From Stenoxybacter acetivorans DSM 19021 (GTDB lineage: Bacteria > Pseudomonadota > Gammaproteobacteria > Burkholderiales > Neisseriaceae), in the NCBI RefSeq assembly GCF_000745895.1, contig NZ_JQKE01000022.1, positions 1 to 41,807 on the forward strand: DNA of 41,807 bases. Direction: 5' to 3'. Positions 7,577 to 17,158 of this stretch are shown here, piece by piece (the first letter of the stretch is position 1; every line of letters starts with the position of its first letter). The notes under the pieces were generated by a model, which had not been told where the DNA came from, did no database searches, and saw only the letters and a program-made list of their open reading frames with translations. Both the position numbers and the translations under genes were made by a program.

Positions 7577-8065
7577 ATGTTTGACTTGGGTTTCAGCGAG
7601 TTAATGCTGATTGCGGTGATTGCGCTGGTGGTGTTGGGTCCGGAGCGTTTGCCGAAAGTGGCACGCGCTGCCGGTTTGTGGGTAGGGCGTGTTCAGCGTT
7701 TTGTCAGCCATGTCAAAACCGAATTGAGTACACAATCGGGTGTGGCAGAATTCAAAGATGTCCGCGATTCGGTGGCACAAACCGCCCGTGCATGGCAGCA
7801 CGATTGGCAGCAGCACGCACAAGAATTACAGCAAGGCTTGGATATGCGCCCGGCTTGGGAGCGTTTGCCGCCACAGCGAACGCCGGAAGACTTTCAGGCA
7901 GCCGATGATCATTCGACCAACCCGCTGCCTTTATCCATACCATATTCCCCGCCGATACACAGCGTGTCTTTGCGCCGCCAATCCATTCAGCGCAAGCGCG
8001 ATGTACGCCCGCGCCGTCAAATCACCCCAAAATTACGCGCTCGCCGCCATTCTTCCAACCATTGA
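7577..8065 (+). CDS. tatB: twin-arginine translocase subunit TatB
   Basis: The 162-aa protein has an N-terminal membrane helix (MFDLGFSELMLIAVIALVVL) followed by GPERLPKVAR, the TatB signature, and a long amphipathic helix and basic tail. With TatC it forms the receptor for twin-arginine signals. The last 40 residues are Arg-rich and of low complexity, as is common in TatB. An uptake-like sequence near 7895 encodes FQAAD. It is spaced 5 bp from tatA and 9 bp from tatC, so the three form one operon. Confidence 0.95.
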   Translation: MFDLGFSELMLIAVIALVVLGPERLPKVARAAGLWVGRVQRFVSHVKTELSTQSGVAEFKDVRDSVAQTARAWQHDWQQHAQELQQGLDMRPAWERLPPQRTPEDFQAADDHSTNPLPLSIPYSPPIHSVSLRRQSIQRKRDVRPRRQITPKLRARRHSSNH

Positions 8066-8074
8066 TGTTAAACC

Positions 8075-8815
8075 ATGTCTGAACACTCTGCCGAGCCGCA
8101 AACCTTAATTACTCATTTGCTGGAACTGCGCCGCCGCTTGGTGTGGGTGGCGGCTGTTCTGTTGTTGTGTTTTTTTGCTTTAGTACCGTTTGCGCAAAAC
8201 CTCTATACCTTTGTCGCACAGCCTTTAATGGCAAACCTGCCTGCGGGCAGTCATATGATTGCCACCGATGTGATTGCGCCGTTTTTTGTGCCCATTAAAG
8301 TAACGCTGATGGCAGCATTTTTACTCACCCTGCCGCACACGCTGTATCAGATTTGGGCATTTATCGCACCCGGCTTATACCGCCATGAAAAACGCTTGAT
8401 TTTCCCGTTGGTGCTGTCCAGTTTTGTGTTGTTTATCGTTGGCATGGCATTCGCTTATTTTTTGGTGTTTCCGGTGATATTCAAATTCTTGGCGGGCGTT
8501 ACCCCCGATGGCGTGAACATGGCAACCGATATTGATAAATATTTATCATTTATCTTGGGCATGTTCGTGGCATTTGGCATCACGTTTGAAGTGCCTGTGG
8601 TGGTGATTTTGCTCAACAGTGCCGGCATCATCAGCATTGAACAGCTGAAAAGCGCGCGCCCTTATGTGATTGTGGCGGCGTTTGTGATTGCCGCCGTGGT
8701 AACGCCGCCCGATGTGATTTCGCAAACGCTGCTGGCAGTGCCGCTGATTGTGCTGTATGAATTGGGCATTGTGCTGTGCCGTTTATGGGGCAAGCCAAAA
8801 ACAGAAACGGAATAA
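8075..8815 (+). CDS. tatC: twin-arginine translocase subunit TatC
   Basis: The 246-aa polytopic inner-membrane protein has six predicted membrane segments. The cytoplasmic N-terminus [15 protein letters not shown] contains the conserved HL-E-LR-R motif. It also has the typical [12 protein letters not shown] loop, which recognises the twin-arginine signal. AmiC at 1867 carries a twin-arginine signal and is a likely client. The stop lies 2 bp before the GTG start of ubiD. Confidence 0.96.
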   Translation: MSEHSAEPQTLITHLLELRRRLVWVAAVLLLCFFALVPFAQNLYTFVAQPLMANLPAGSHMIATDVIAPFFVPIKVTLMAAFLLTLPHTLYQIWAFIAPGLYRHEKRLIFPLVLSSFVLFIVGMAFAYFLVFPVIFKFLAGVTPDGVNMATDIDKYLSFILGMFVAFGITFEVPVVVILLNSAGIISIEQLKSARPYVIVAAFVIAAVVTPPDVISQTLLAVPLIVLYELGIVLCRLWGKPKTETE

Positions 8816-8817
8816 CA

Positions 8818-10305
8818 GTGAGCAAAATAAAATACCAAGATTTGCGTGAATTCATGGCGCAGCTGGAAAACCAAGGCAAACTCAAACGCATCAGCCACCC
8901 CGTATCCCCGTATTTGGAAATCACTGAAATTGCCGACCGTGTATTGCATACGGCAGGACCGGCTTTGTTGTTTGAAAATCCAATCAATAGCCACAATCAA
9001 CCTTATGCGTATCCCGTGCTGGCAAATTTGTTCGGCACACCCGAACGCGTGGCAATGGGTATGGGCGCACAGGGAATAGAAGAATTGCGCACCATCGGGC
9101 AGACACTCGCCTATTTAAAAGAACCCGAGCCGCCCAAAGGCATTAAAGACGCATTTGAAAAGCTGCCGCTGTTAAAAGATTTGTGGCGCATGACCCCGCA
9201 TGTCGTCAAACACGCGCCTTGCCAAAAAATCATATTAATCGGCGATGAAGTTGATTTGTATCAACTGCCGATTCAGCATTGCTGGCAGGGCGATGTCGCA
9301 CCGCTCATTACTTGGGGTTTAACCGTAACGCGCGGACCGCACCAAAAACGCCAAAATTTGGGTATTTACCGCCAACAATTACTCGGTAAAAACAAACTCA
9401 TTATGCGCTGGCTGGCACATCGCGGCGGTGCGCTGGATTTTCAAGCACACAAACGGCTGTATCCCAATACGCCTTATCCTGTTGCCGTGGTTTTGGGCTG
9501 CGACCCAGCCACCTTGCTCGGCGCAGTTACCCCCATACCCGATGCCCTCAGTGAATACCAATTTGCGGGTTTATTGCGCGGCGCACGCACGGAATTGGTG
9601 AAATGTATCGGCAATGATCTGCATGTTCCCGCGCGTGCTGAAATCGTATTGGAAGGTGTGATTCACCCCAATGAAACCGCGCTCGAAGGTCCTTACGGCG
9701 ATCACACCGGCTACTACAATGAGCAAGATTACTTTCCCGTATTCACCGTTGAACGCATCACCATGCGTGAAAATCCGATTTACCACAGCACCTACACCGG
9801 CAAACCGCCCGATGAACCCGCTGTGCTCGGGGTGGCATTAAACGAGGTATTTGTGCCGCTGCTGCAAAAACAATTCCCTGAAATCATGGATTTTTATTTG
9901 CCACCTGAAGGGTGTTCCTACCGCATGGCGGTGGTGAGCATCAAAAAACAATACGCGGGGCATGCCAAGCGGGTCATGATGGGCTGCTGGAGTTTTTTGC
10001 GGCAATTCATGTACACCAAATTTATTATCGTGGTTGATGACGACATCAATGTTCGTGATTGGAAAGACGTAATCTGGGCGATTACCACCCGCATGGACCC
10101 GGTTCGCGATACCACGCTGATTGACCACACCCCAATTGATTACTTGGATTTTGCCAGCCCTGTCAGCGGCTTGGGCGGTAAAATGGGCTTAGATGCCACC
10201 CATAAATGGCAAGGGGAAACCACACGTGAATGGGGCCGCGTGATTACGCATGACGCAGGAACATCGGCAAAAGTAGATGCCATGTGGGCAGATTTGGGTT
10301 TGTGA
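8818..10305 (+). CDS. ubiD: UbiD family 4-hydroxy-3-polyprenylbenzoate decarboxylase
   Basis: The 495-aa prenylated-FMN-dependent decarboxylase removes the carboxyl group from 4-hydroxy-3-polyprenylbenzoate in ubiquinone synthesis. The family signature is intact, including [31 protein letters not shown] and [12 protein letters not shown] chose the GTG at 8818, giving [12 protein letters not shown], which matches the start of close family members. A longer reading from ATG 8776 overlaps tatC by 40 bp and adds untypical residues. The gene directly follows tatC. Confidence 0.94.
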   Translation: MSKIKYQDLREFMAQLENQGKLKRISHPVSPYLEITEIADRVLHTAGPALLFENPINSHNQPYAYPVLANLFGTPERVAMGMGAQGIEELRTIGQTLAYLKEPEPPKGIKDAFEKLPLLKDLWRMTPHVVKHAPCQKIILIGDEVDLYQLPIQHCWQGDVAPLITWGLTVTRGPHQKRQNLGIYRQQLLGKNKLIMRWLAHRGGALDFQAHKRLYPNTPYPVAVVLGCDPATLLGAVTPIPDALSEYQFAGLLRGARTELVKCIGNDLHVPARAEIVLEGVIHPNETALEGPYGDHTGYYNEQDYFPVFTVERITMRENPIYHSTYTGKPPDEPAVLGVALNEVFVPLLQKQFPEIMDFYLPPEGCSYRMAVVSIKKQYAGHAKRVMMGCWSFLRQFMYTKFIIVVDDDINVRDWKDVIWAITTRMDPVRDTTLIDHTPIDYLDFASPVSGLGGKMGLDATHKWQGETTREWGRVITHDAGTSAKVDAMWADLGL

Positions 10306-10373
10306 GTAAACAGCAGCCAATACCGCCGATAAATACCAAAAATATAAAAACACAACAACTTTGAAAGCACAGC

Positions 10374-10871
10374 ATGAAAAACACCGAAAAATTCTTTGAA
10401 AATATTTTATACACTGCCCGCTGGTTACTTGCCCCCGTGTATTTTGGCTTGTCTTTGGCACTTTTGATGCTCACCCTCAAATTCTTTCAGGAGGTGTGGC
10501 ATGTATTGCCGCATATTTTTGAAACCAGCGAGGCCGATTTGGTGTTGCTGATACTGAGTTTGGTGGATTTGTCTTTGGTCGGCGGTTTGCTGGTAATGAT
10601 GATGCTTTCGGGCTATGAAAATTTTGTGTCTACACTCAATATCCATGAAGGCAGGGAAAAACTGGACTGGCTGGGTACGATGGACGCAGGCTCCCTGAAA
10701 TTGAAAGTGGCTTCGTCTATTGTTGCCATCTCATCAATTCATTTGCTGCGCGTGTTTATGGAATTACGCGGTATTGAAGACGATAAATTGATGTGGTATG
10801 TATTGATACACTTAACTTTCGTTTTATCCGCCTTTGCCATGGGTTATCTGGATAAAATCACCAAACACTAG
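10374..10871 (+). CDS. UPF0114 (YqhA/TIGR00645) integral membrane protein
   Basis: The 165-aa protein has about four membrane segments and the family signatures [15 protein letters not shown] near the N-terminus, [24 protein letters not shown] mid-protein (residues about 62-85), and MAIS-like [14 protein letters not shown] further on. UPF0114 proteins are widespread inner-membrane proteins without an established function. The stop lies 6 bp before thyA, whose AGGAAA ribosome binding site overlaps the TAG stop, so it is probably co-transcribed with thyA. Confidence 0.85.
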   Translation: MKNTEKFFENILYTARWLLAPVYFGLSLALLMLTLKFFQEVWHVLPHIFETSEADLVLLILSLVDLSLVGGLLVMMMLSGYENFVSTLNIHEGREKLDWLGTMDAGSLKLKVASSIVAISSIHLLRVFMELRGIEDDKLMWYVLIHLTFVLSAFAMGYLDKITKH

Positions 10872-10877
10872 GAAATT

Positions 10878-11672
10878 ATGCAAGCCTATCTTAATTTAAT
10901 GCGTCATGTGCTGGACAACGGCACAGACAAAGCCGACCGCACCGGTACGGGTACGCGCTCGGTGTTTGGTTATCAAATGCGGTTTAATCTTGCCGACGGC
11001 TTTCCTCTGCTCACCACCAAAAAACTGCATTTGCGCTCCATTATTTATGAATTGCTGTGGTTTTTGCGCGGCGACACCAATATTCGCTATTTGCAAGAAC
11101 ACAATGTCCGCATTTGGGACGAATGGGCGGATACAAACGGCGATTTGGGCCCTGTTTATGGTTATCAATGGCGCAGCTGGCCTGCACCAAACGGTGAACA
11201 CATCGATCAAATAACCAAGCTGCTTGAACAAATCCGCCAAAACCCCGACAGCCGCCGTTTAATCGTATCCGCTTGGAATCCCGCGCTGGTGGACAACATG
11301 GCATTGCCGCCGTGCCATGCTATGTTTCAGTTTTATGTTGCCGACAATCGGTTGTCATGCCAGCTCTATCAGCGCAGTGCCGATATTTTCTTGGGTGTGC
11401 CGTTTAATATCGCCAGCTATGCTTTATTAACCATGATGGTGGCGCAGGTGTGCGGCTTGCAGGCGGGTGAGTTTATTCATACTTTCGGCGATGCGCATTT
11501 ATACAGCAATCATTTTGAACAAGCGCGGCTGCAATTAACGCGCACCCCGAAAAGGCTGCCTGAAATGCGAATAAACCCAAACATACATGATTTATTTGCC
11601 TTTGATTTTAACGACTTTGAATTAATCGGCTATGAGCCTGACCCGCATATTAAGGCGGCGGTCGCGGTGTAA
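10878..11672 (+). CDS. thyA: thymidylate synthase
   Basis: The 264-aa enzyme, the exact length of E. coli ThyA, methylates dUMP to dTMP using 5,10-methylene-THF. The catalytic Cys is C146 in [11 protein letters not shown]. The [16 protein letters not shown] phosphate loop, [18 protein letters not shown] and the C-terminal AVAV carboxylate tail are present. An uptake sequence near 11554 encodes RLPE within KRLPEMRI. folA follows after 90 bp; dihydrofolate made by ThyA is the substrate of FolA. Confidence 0.96.
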   Translation: MQAYLNLMRHVLDNGTDKADRTGTGTRSVFGYQMRFNLADGFPLLTTKKLHLRSIIYELLWFLRGDTNIRYLQEHNVRIWDEWADTNGDLGPVYGYQWRSWPAPNGEHIDQITKLLEQIRQNPDSRRLIVSAWNPALVDNMALPPCHAMFQFYVADNRLSCQLYQRSADIFLGVPFNIASYALLTMMVAQVCGLQAGEFIHTFGDAHLYSNHFEQARLQLTRTPKRLPEMRINPNIHDLFAFDFNDFELIGYEPDPHIKAAVAV

Positions 11673-11762
11673 ACACAGTGGCACAGAGAGATAAAAAGTA
11701 GCGGTTTAGGGGTAAAAAATGCGACAATGCGCGGCATTGCCATACACTAAAAGTTTTTGATT

Positions 11763-12293
11763 ATGAAAAAGCAAAAACTCACCTTAATTGCCGCTGTTGC
11801 CAAGAATAATCACATCGGCATCAACAATCTTATGCCTTGGCATATTCCTGCAGATTTTAAATTTTTTAAGGAATACACTTGGGAAAAGCCTGTGATAATG
11901 GGGCGAAAAACGTGGGATTCATTGCAACGAAAACCCCTGCCCGGACGGCGCAATATTGTTATTACTCGGCAAACAAATTTACAAAAAAACGGCGCGGAAT
12001 TTGTCGGCAGCCTGAAAGAGGCGTTGGATCTGCTCTCAAGCGGTAATTATGAAGAAATCATTATTATGGGCGGCGGGCAGGTTTATGCCGATGCCATGCC
12101 GCTGGCAACCGATTTACAAATCACGCATGTGGATTTGGACGTACCGAGCGACACGCAATTTCCTGAAATCAAACGTGATGAGTGGCAAGAAATCGAAGCA
12201 GAAACCAAATCGGTACATGCCGACACAACCATTAACGGCAAAAAAAGAAGCGTGGAAATTCGATTTACCCATTACAAACGACGCATTGATTGA
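11763..12293 (+). CDS. folA: dihydrofolate reductase
   Basis: The 176-aa enzyme reduces dihydrofolate to tetrahydrofolate with NADPH. Visible signatures are the IAAVAKNNHIGINNLMPW Met20-type loop, MGRKTWDS, and MGGGQVYADAMP (nucleotide site). The start is ATG 11763; an in-frame TTG six bases upstream is less likely. A TACACT -10-like hexamer at 11743-11748 suggests a promoter of its own, but no good -35 is visible. The position behind thyA links the two folate steps. Confidence 0.93.
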   Translation: MKKQKLTLIAAVAKNNHIGINNLMPWHIPADFKFFKEYTWEKPVIMGRKTWDSLQRKPLPGRRNIVITRQTNLQKNGAEFVGSLKEALDLLSSGNYEEIIIMGGGQVYADAMPLATDLQITHVDLDVPSDTQFPEIKRDEWQEIEAETKSVHADTTINGKKRSVEIRFTHYKRRID

Positions 12294-12497
12294 CTGATAA
12301 AAATGGGCAATGTTTGGGTATTTGGGTGATACATTGCTTGGAAATTTTTCGGTTTTTTGGATTTTTTCGAGTTTCCTTGTATCACCATTCCGTATCCCTG
12401 ACACAATGAAAAGAAGAAAACCAGCCGATGATTTTGTAAAACACGCAATGGTATCAATCCATTTTCTCTTTATTATTAAACATCTGAAGCCAACGCC

Positions 12498-12944
12498 ATG
12501 AGTCGCATTCGCATCGACTTGCCCGAACACTTCTTGTTCAGCACCTCAATCACCGTACAAATCGGCGACATTAACTACGGCAATCATCTTGCCAACGATG
12601 CGGTTTTGCGCCTGTGCCACGAAGCGCGTATGCGCTGGCTGCAATCCATGAATTTCAGTGAATTAAACGCAGGCGGTGTGGGGCTGATTATGGCAGACGC
12701 CGCGATTAAATACCAAGCACAGGCCTTTCATGGCGACATATTGCGTTTGGATTTGGGCATTGCCGATAAAAGCAGTTCCGGTTTTGCCTTGATTTACCGC
12801 ATCAGCCGCACCAAAGACCAGACCAATATCGCATTGGCAAAAATCGGTATGGTATTTTTCGACTACGCCGCTCAGCGCGTGAGTAAAATTCCCGCCGCTT
12901 TCCTGAGTGCGGTTGATGCCGCCGTCAAAAATAAGGAAATTTGA
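12498..12944 (+). CDS. acyl-CoA thioesterase-like hotdog protein (4HBT family)
   Basis: The 148-aa single-domain hotdog protein has [20 protein letters not shown] (residues about 21-40), the Asp-containing N-terminal motif of 4-hydroxybenzoyl-CoA thioesterase-type enzymes, and then [18 protein letters not shown]. The likely reaction is hydrolysis of an acyl-CoA; the substrate is unknown. The last codons contain the AAGGAAA ribosome binding site of pyrI, and its stop lies one base before the pyrI ATG, so the two should be translated together. The 204 bp upstream, after folA, hold no recognisable gene. Confidence 0.82.
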   Translation: MSRIRIDLPEHFLFSTSITVQIGDINYGNHLANDAVLRLCHEARMRWLQSMNFSELNAGGVGLIMADAAIKYQAQAFHGDILRLDLGIADKSSSGFALIYRISRTKDQTNIALAKIGMVFFDYAAQRVSKIPAAFLSAVDAAVKNKEI

Positions 12945-12945
12945 A

Positions 12946-13404
12946 ATGGACACCCAAAAACTGAGTGTAGAAGCCATTAAAAACGGCACGGTAATCGACC
13001 ACATTCCTGCCGGTCTGGGCTTGGCCATTTTGCGCCAATTTAAATTATTGCAATATGGCAGTGCCGTTACCGTGGGTTTTCATCTGCCCAGCAAGCGCGG
13101 TAAACGCAAAGACATCATCAAAATTGACGGTGTTCATTTGGACGATGATGCCGCCAACCGTTTGGCGGTATTTGCGCCCAACGCCACGGTAAACGATATT
13201 GATAATTTTGCTGTGGTCAATAAACGTACCCTCAGGCTGCCTGAAAGCATCAGTGAAGTATTTCGCTGCCCCAACAGCAATTGCGCCAGCCACAGCGAAC
13301 CTGTAAAAAGTTTTTTCAGCCTGCGCAGCATCGGTGAGCAAACCAAATTTAAATGCCGTTATTGCGAAAAAACATTTGGGCGCGATGCCGTGATTGAGGC
13401 GTAA
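12946..13404 (+). CDS. pyrI: aspartate carbamoyltransferase regulatory chain
   Basis: The 152-aa regulatory subunit binds CTP/ATP and controls the PyrB catalytic subunit in pyrimidine synthesis. The N-terminal allosteric domain includes [16 protein letters not shown]. The C-terminal zinc domain has four ligands: C108, C113, C137 and C140. An uptake sequence near 13233 encodes RLPE in LRLPESISE. The start ATG 12946 has AAGGAAA at the proper spacing. No pyrB is present here, although pyrI normally follows pyrB; instead it is coupled to the thioesterase gene. Confidence 0.94.
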   Translation: MDTQKLSVEAIKNGTVIDHIPAGLGLAILRQFKLLQYGSAVTVGFHLPSKRGKRKDIIKIDGVHLDDDAANRLAVFAPNATVNDIDNFAVVNKRTLRLPESISEVFRCPNSNCASHSEPVKSFFSLRSIGEQTKFKCRYCEKTFGRDAVIEA

Positions 13405-13571
13405 TCAAACAGCATGAGTTTGTTTATTCATTTGACCTTTTGATATTGCTCTGATTTTATTGCTGTTGAGGCGGCATCGATTCTTTGATAGTCCGCCGCA
13501 AGAACGGTTACGCTGAAAACACCTTGCATCACGTAAAAAATAAACCGCCGCACTGTGAAAGTTACCCAAAC

Positions 13572-13784
13572 ATGGAAAGTATTTACATACTGATACCCGT
13601 CAGCATTATTTTGGTATTTGTGATTGGTTATTTTTTTTGGTGGTCGGGCAAAAGCGGGCAATTTGACGATTTAACCGGACCCGCACACCGTATTTTATTA
13701 GATGACGATTCCGTAACGGATTTGGTGGAAAACAAAGAAACAAAAGACGGCTCTGCGTTAAACACACAGGATAAGACACCATGA
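13572..13784 (+). CDS. ccoS: cbb3-type cytochrome oxidase assembly protein CcoS
   Basis: The 70-aa protein starts MESIYILIPVSIILVFVIGY, a single membrane helix, followed by FFWWSGKSGQFDDLTGPAHRIL, matching the CcoS pattern of one helix then a GQFDDL-G-R-L motif. CcoS is needed for cofactor insertion into the cbb3 terminal oxidase. The start is ATG 13572; the frame is open upstream to 13485 with untypical sequence. The stop overlaps the ATG of the transporter by 4 bp (ATGA). The ccoNOP and ccoI genes are not in the window. Confidence 0.85.
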   Translation: MESIYILIPVSIILVFVIGYFFWWSGKSGQFDDLTGPAHRILLDDDSVTDLVENKETKDGSALNTQDKTP

Positions 13785-15109
13785 AGCAACCCGATTACCT
13801 CCCGCGTGACGGACAGTTTGCGTTTGCGCCCACACGGCGATTCGCACCGTTGTTTGCCACACAGTTTTTGGGGGCGTTCAACGACAACTTATTTAAAACC
13901 GCGCTGTTTGTGTTAATCAGCTTTTATGGTTTGGGCAAAAATGAGTGGCTGCCGGCAAGTCAAATGCTCAACTTGGGTGCGATGCTGTTTATTTTGCCTT
14001 ACTTTCTGTTTTCTGCCGTTTCCGGACAGCTCAGTACCAAATACGATAAAGCCAAATTAGCGCGTGTGATAAAACTCATGGAAGTGGGTATCATGCTGCT
14101 GGCGGTATGGGGGCTTTTTCTGCAATCCGCATCAATGTTACTGGCTTGTTTGTTTTTACTGGGCTTGCAATCCACATTGTTTGGTCCGCTGAAATACGCC
14201 GTTTTGCCCGATTACTTAAACAGCAGAGAATTGATTTCCGGCAACAGCTTGATTGAGGGCGGTACTTTTTTGGCGATTTTGCTGGGGCAAATTCTCGGTA
14301 CGATTCTTGCGGGCGCGGATAAAAGCTGGTTAATCGGTTCGGTGCTGGCAGTAGCCATTTTGGGACAAATCAGCAGCTTTTTGATGCCGAGTGTGCCTGC
14401 TAAAATGCCGCAATTATCGGTTGATGCCAACATCATTCGTAGCACCAAACAATTATTGACGCAGGCTTTGAAGCAAAAAGAATTGCTCACCGCCATTATC
14501 GGTATTTCATGGTTTTGGTTTATCGGCGCGGTTTACACCACACAACTGCCCACGTTTACCCGTTTAAATCTGGGCGGCAATGAGGGCGTCTTTAATCTGA
14601 TGCTGGCTTTGTTCTCAATCGGCATTGGCACGGGCTCAATATTGTGTGCCAAAATAAGCCATGAAAAACTGCATCTGGGGCTGGTTGTTCCCGGCACAAT
14701 CGGCATCACGTTTTTTGGTTTGCTGCTGGTGTGGCTGACGCATGGTCAGCATTACGATACAGTCAGCAATGTTACTGCCTTTTTAAGCCGTGCCAATGCG
14801 TATCCGGTGATGTTGTGCATCGCGTTTCTGGGCTTCTTCGGCGGCTTTTTTTCAGTACCGCTTTATACGTGGCTGCAAACCGCCAGCAGCGATGAATTTC
14901 GGGCGCAAGCCATTGCCGCCAACAATATTATCAATGGATTATTTATGGTGGCAGCGGCGATTATCAGCGCGGTGCTGATTTGGCTGTTCAACAGCATTAC
15001 TTTGCTGTATTTGGTGGTGGCGGTGGGCAATTTAGCGGTATTAACTTATTTATTGCTGACTGCACCCAAAATTTGGCAAGACGCCAAAACACCGTTTCAA
15101 CGGCGTTAA
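13781..15109 (+). CDS. MFS transporter, LplT-like (lysophospholipid transporter family)
   Basis: The 442-aa protein has about 12 membrane segments. The N-terminal FAPLFATQFLGAFNDNLFKTAL is typical of the LplT/Aas-associated MFS branch, as are GLQSTLFGPLKYAVLPDYL and SGNSLIEGGTFLAILLGQ. In E. coli LplT flips lysophospholipids inward for re-acylation by Aas; in some bacteria the two are fused. No Aas domain is attached here. An acyltransferase gene lies 2 kb downstream, but with nrdB between them. The start overlaps ccoS. Substrate assignment is by family only. Confidence 0.83.
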   Translation: MKQPDYLPRDGQFAFAPTRRFAPLFATQFLGAFNDNLFKTALFVLISFYGLGKNEWLPASQMLNLGAMLFILPYFLFSAVSGQLSTKYDKAKLARVIKLMEVGIMLLAVWGLFLQSASMLLACLFLLGLQSTLFGPLKYAVLPDYLNSRELISGNSLIEGGTFLAILLGQILGTILAGADKSWLIGSVLAVAILGQISSFLMPSVPAKMPQLSVDANIIRSTKQLLTQALKQKELLTAIIGISWFWFIGAVYTTQLPTFTRLNLGGNEGVFNLMLALFSIGIGTGSILCAKISHEKLHLGLVVPGTIGITFFGLLLVWLTHGQHYDTVSNVTAFLSRANAYPVMLCIAFLGFFGGFFSVPLYTWLQTASSDEFRAQAIAANNIINGLFMVAAAIISAVLIWLFNSITLLYLVVAVGNLAVLTYLLLTAPKIWQDAKTPFQRR

Positions 15110-15305
15110 CAAATACAGCCGAATAAGTAAAAATCCATCATTTCAGCATGGGTTTTAATATTTAACATTATGTTTTCAAATGGTTATTATGATTACAACC
15201 TATTCTAAATAATGAAAAATAAAGTTATTTAACCATAGATTACCCGTATTACCCGTTTGACGGATAGCGCGTGCGGTCAGCAGGTTTTATGATGACCGTC
15301 CTGAT

Positions 15306-15347
15306 ACACACAGGCTGCCTGAAAACCGTTTCAGGCAGCCTGTGTGT
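15306..15347. terminator. DUS-built terminator hairpin between the transporter gene and nrdB
   Basis: Two inverted uptake sequences form a perfect 19-bp stem (15306-15324 with 15329-15347) around a 4-nt ACCG loop. Converging uptake-sequence pairs often serve as terminators in Neisseriaceae. No long T-run follows. The rest of 15110-15460 is AT-rich and holds the nrdB leader. Confidence 0.75.
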
Positions 15348-15364
15348 GATGCAAAATCCATTCA

Positions 15365-15411
15365 ATTTTAAATACATACACATCGATTGCACCGCACAAT
15401 GTATTTAAAAT
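15365..15411. promoter_or_regulatory. inverted repeat in the nrdB leader (possible operator)
   Basis: ATTTTAAATACAT (15365-15377) and ATGTATTTAAAAT (15399-15411) are a perfect 13-bp inverted repeat separated by 21 bp. It lies 50-95 bp upstream of nrdB. It could be a paired regulator site or an RNA hairpin. It does not clearly match the NrdR box consensus. Confidence 0.45.
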
Positions 15412-15460
15412 CAACTTTGATTGCATTGATTATTTACCTCAAATTTTATTGGAAATTACC

Positions 15461-16615
15461 ATGTCTTGCGAACACCTCACCATGACATACAGCACGTTTT
15501 GTAAAACACCCAATGATGCGTTGGCTGAACCGATGTTTTTTGGTCAGCCCGTCAATGTGGCACGTTATGATCAGCAAAAATACGAAATTTTTGAAAAACT
15601 GATTGAAAAACAGCTGTCGTTTTTTTGGCGGCCTGAAGAAATCGATGTATCGCGGGACCGCATTGATTACGCCAATCTGCCCGAACACGAAAAACACATT
15701 TTTATCAGTAATTTAAAATACCAAACCTTATTGGATTCCATTCAAGGGCGCAGCCCCAACGTTGGCTTTTTGCCGTTGGTGTCCATTCCCGAATTGGAAA
15801 CATGGGTAGAGACATGGGCGTTTTCCGAAACCATACACTCACGCAGCTATACCCACATTATCCGCAATATTGTGAATGATCCTGCCGTTGTGTTTGACGA
15901 TATTGTCCAAAACGAATACATCTTGGCGCGTGCCGAAGACATTGCCTGTTATTACGATGACTTAATCGAATACACCCAGTATTACAACTTGCTGGGTGAG
16001 GGCAAACACAGCATCAACGGCAAACCCGTCCACATCAGCTTGCGCGAATTGAAAAAGAAACTGTATTTGTGTTTAATGAGCGTGAATGTATTGGAAGCCA
16101 TTCGTTTTTATGTATCGTTTGCCTGCTCTTTTGCTTTTGCCGAGCGCGAACTCATGGAAGGCAACGCCAAAATCATCAAACTCATTGCCCGCGATGAAGC
16201 CTTGCACTTAACCGGCACGCAACACATGCTGAATTTAATGCGCAGCGGTGCGGACGATCCCGAAATGGCAGAAGTGGCAGCAGAGGCAGAACAAGAATGC
16301 TATGAACTCTTTAAGCGGGCTGCCGAGCAAGAAAAAGAATGGGCTGCTTATTTATTTAAAGACGGTTCAATGATTGGCTTAAATAAAGACATCTTGGCAC
16401 AGTATGTTGAATACATCACCAATTTGCGCATGCAAGCAGTGGGTTTGCCTTCACCGTTCGCCCTCATCAAACAAAATCCCATTCCGTGGATTAACACTTG
16501 GCTGTCTTCAGACAACGTTCAGGTAGCACCGCAGGAAGTGGAAATCAGCTCCTACCTCATCGGGCAAATTGATGCAGAATTAAACAACGAAGATTTAAAT
16601 GATTTTGAATTGTGA
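15461..16615 (+). CDS. nrdB: class Ia ribonucleotide reductase beta subunit
   Basis: The 384-aa di-iron protein holds the tyrosyl radical for dNTP synthesis. The radical Tyr is Y130 in SETIHSRSY, and the iron ligands include D92, E123 and H126, then the later E/H set in ARAED and [10 protein letters not shown]. The C-terminus DLNDFEL matches the peptide that docks on NrdA. I chose ATG 15461 for its TTGGAAA ribosome binding site; [12 protein letters not shown] at 15482 is an alternative closer to E. coli length (376 aa). nrdA is not adjacent. yfaE follows after 15 bp. Confidence 0.93.
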   Translation: MSCEHLTMTYSTFCKTPNDALAEPMFFGQPVNVARYDQQKYEIFEKLIEKQLSFFWRPEEIDVSRDRIDYANLPEHEKHIFISNLKYQTLLDSIQGRSPNVGFLPLVSIPELETWVETWAFSETIHSRSYTHIIRNIVNDPAVVFDDIVQNEYILARAEDIACYYDDLIEYTQYYNLLGEGKHSINGKPVHISLRELKKKLYLCLMSVNVLEAIRFYVSFACSFAFAERELMEGNAKIIKLIARDEALHLTGTQHMLNLMRSGADDPEMAEVAAEAEQECYELFKRAAEQEKEWAAYLFKDGSMIGLNKDILAQYVEYITNLRMQAVGLPSPFALIKQNPIPWINTWLSSDNVQVAPQEVEISSYLIGQIDAELNNEDLNDFEL

Positions 16616-16630
16616 TTCGGCTGATTTGGC

Positions 16631-16924
16631 ATGAAACGCATCAATACCCGCGGCAAAAGTTTTATTTTAGAACCCAACGAAACTTTACTGGAAGCCTTGG
16701 AACGCACCGGTCATGACGTGGAATACCAATGCAAGAGCGGCTACTGCGGCGCATGCCGCCTGAAAATACTTTCAGGCAGCGTGTCCTATGCCAATACGCC
16801 GCTGGCATTTATTCAATCCGATGAAATTCTGCCCTGCTGCTGCCAAGCGCAAACCGATATCACCTTGGATTGTCGCTTGCGCCAAACCGAATCGGCAAAA
16901 TCAGCGGATTTATTTACTGAATAA
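16631..16924 (+). CDS. yfaE: 2Fe-2S ferredoxin for RNR cofactor maintenance (YfaE type)
   Basis: The 97-aa plant-type ferredoxin has C34-x4-C39-x2-C42 (CKSGYCGAC), with the fourth ligand in the C69-C70-C71 cluster. In E. coli YfaE follows nrdB and helps rebuild the diferric-tyrosyl cofactor of NrdB. The position here, 15 bp after nrdB, matches that role. A one-mismatch uptake sequence near 16780 encodes LSGSV. A short final run of polar residues ends the protein. Confidence 0.92.
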   Translation: MKRINTRGKSFILEPNETLLEALERTGHDVEYQCKSGYCGACRLKILSGSVSYANTPLAFIQSDEILPCCCQAQTDITLDCRLRQTESAKSADLFTE

Positions 16925-17125
16925 AAATGAAACACTGTTGAGGCAATGTATCCATTTAACACCAAGCACGTAAACACTGAATAAATCAAACCGGCACTGC
17001 TTCGGCTTTTTTTAAAGCCATGATCGTGTTGTTTCCGCCTGCTTTATTCCAAATACCAATGCCGCATTACCGCCAATATTTGTCTTGCTTTAAATGACCG
17101 CTGCGGTAACAATATTTGAAATTTC

Positions 17126-17137
17126 AGGCTGCCTGAA
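17126..17137 (+). repeat. DNA uptake sequence (AG-simDUS type)
   Basis: AGGCTGCCTGAA sits 21 bp before the ATG of the acyltransferase gene, so it would be in the leader of the three-gene cluster. The surrounding 16925-17158 gap also has a GGCTTT-TTTT-AAAGCC hairpin near 17004 but no evident gene. Confidence 0.85.
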
Positions 17138-17158
17138 AATCATTTAAAGTTATCCGTC

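Noticed and set aside
12310-12501. 63-codon ORF before the hotdog thioesterase, ending in an overlap with its ATG
   Set aside because: No ribosome binding site and no protein-like pattern; the 4-bp overlap is likely chance.
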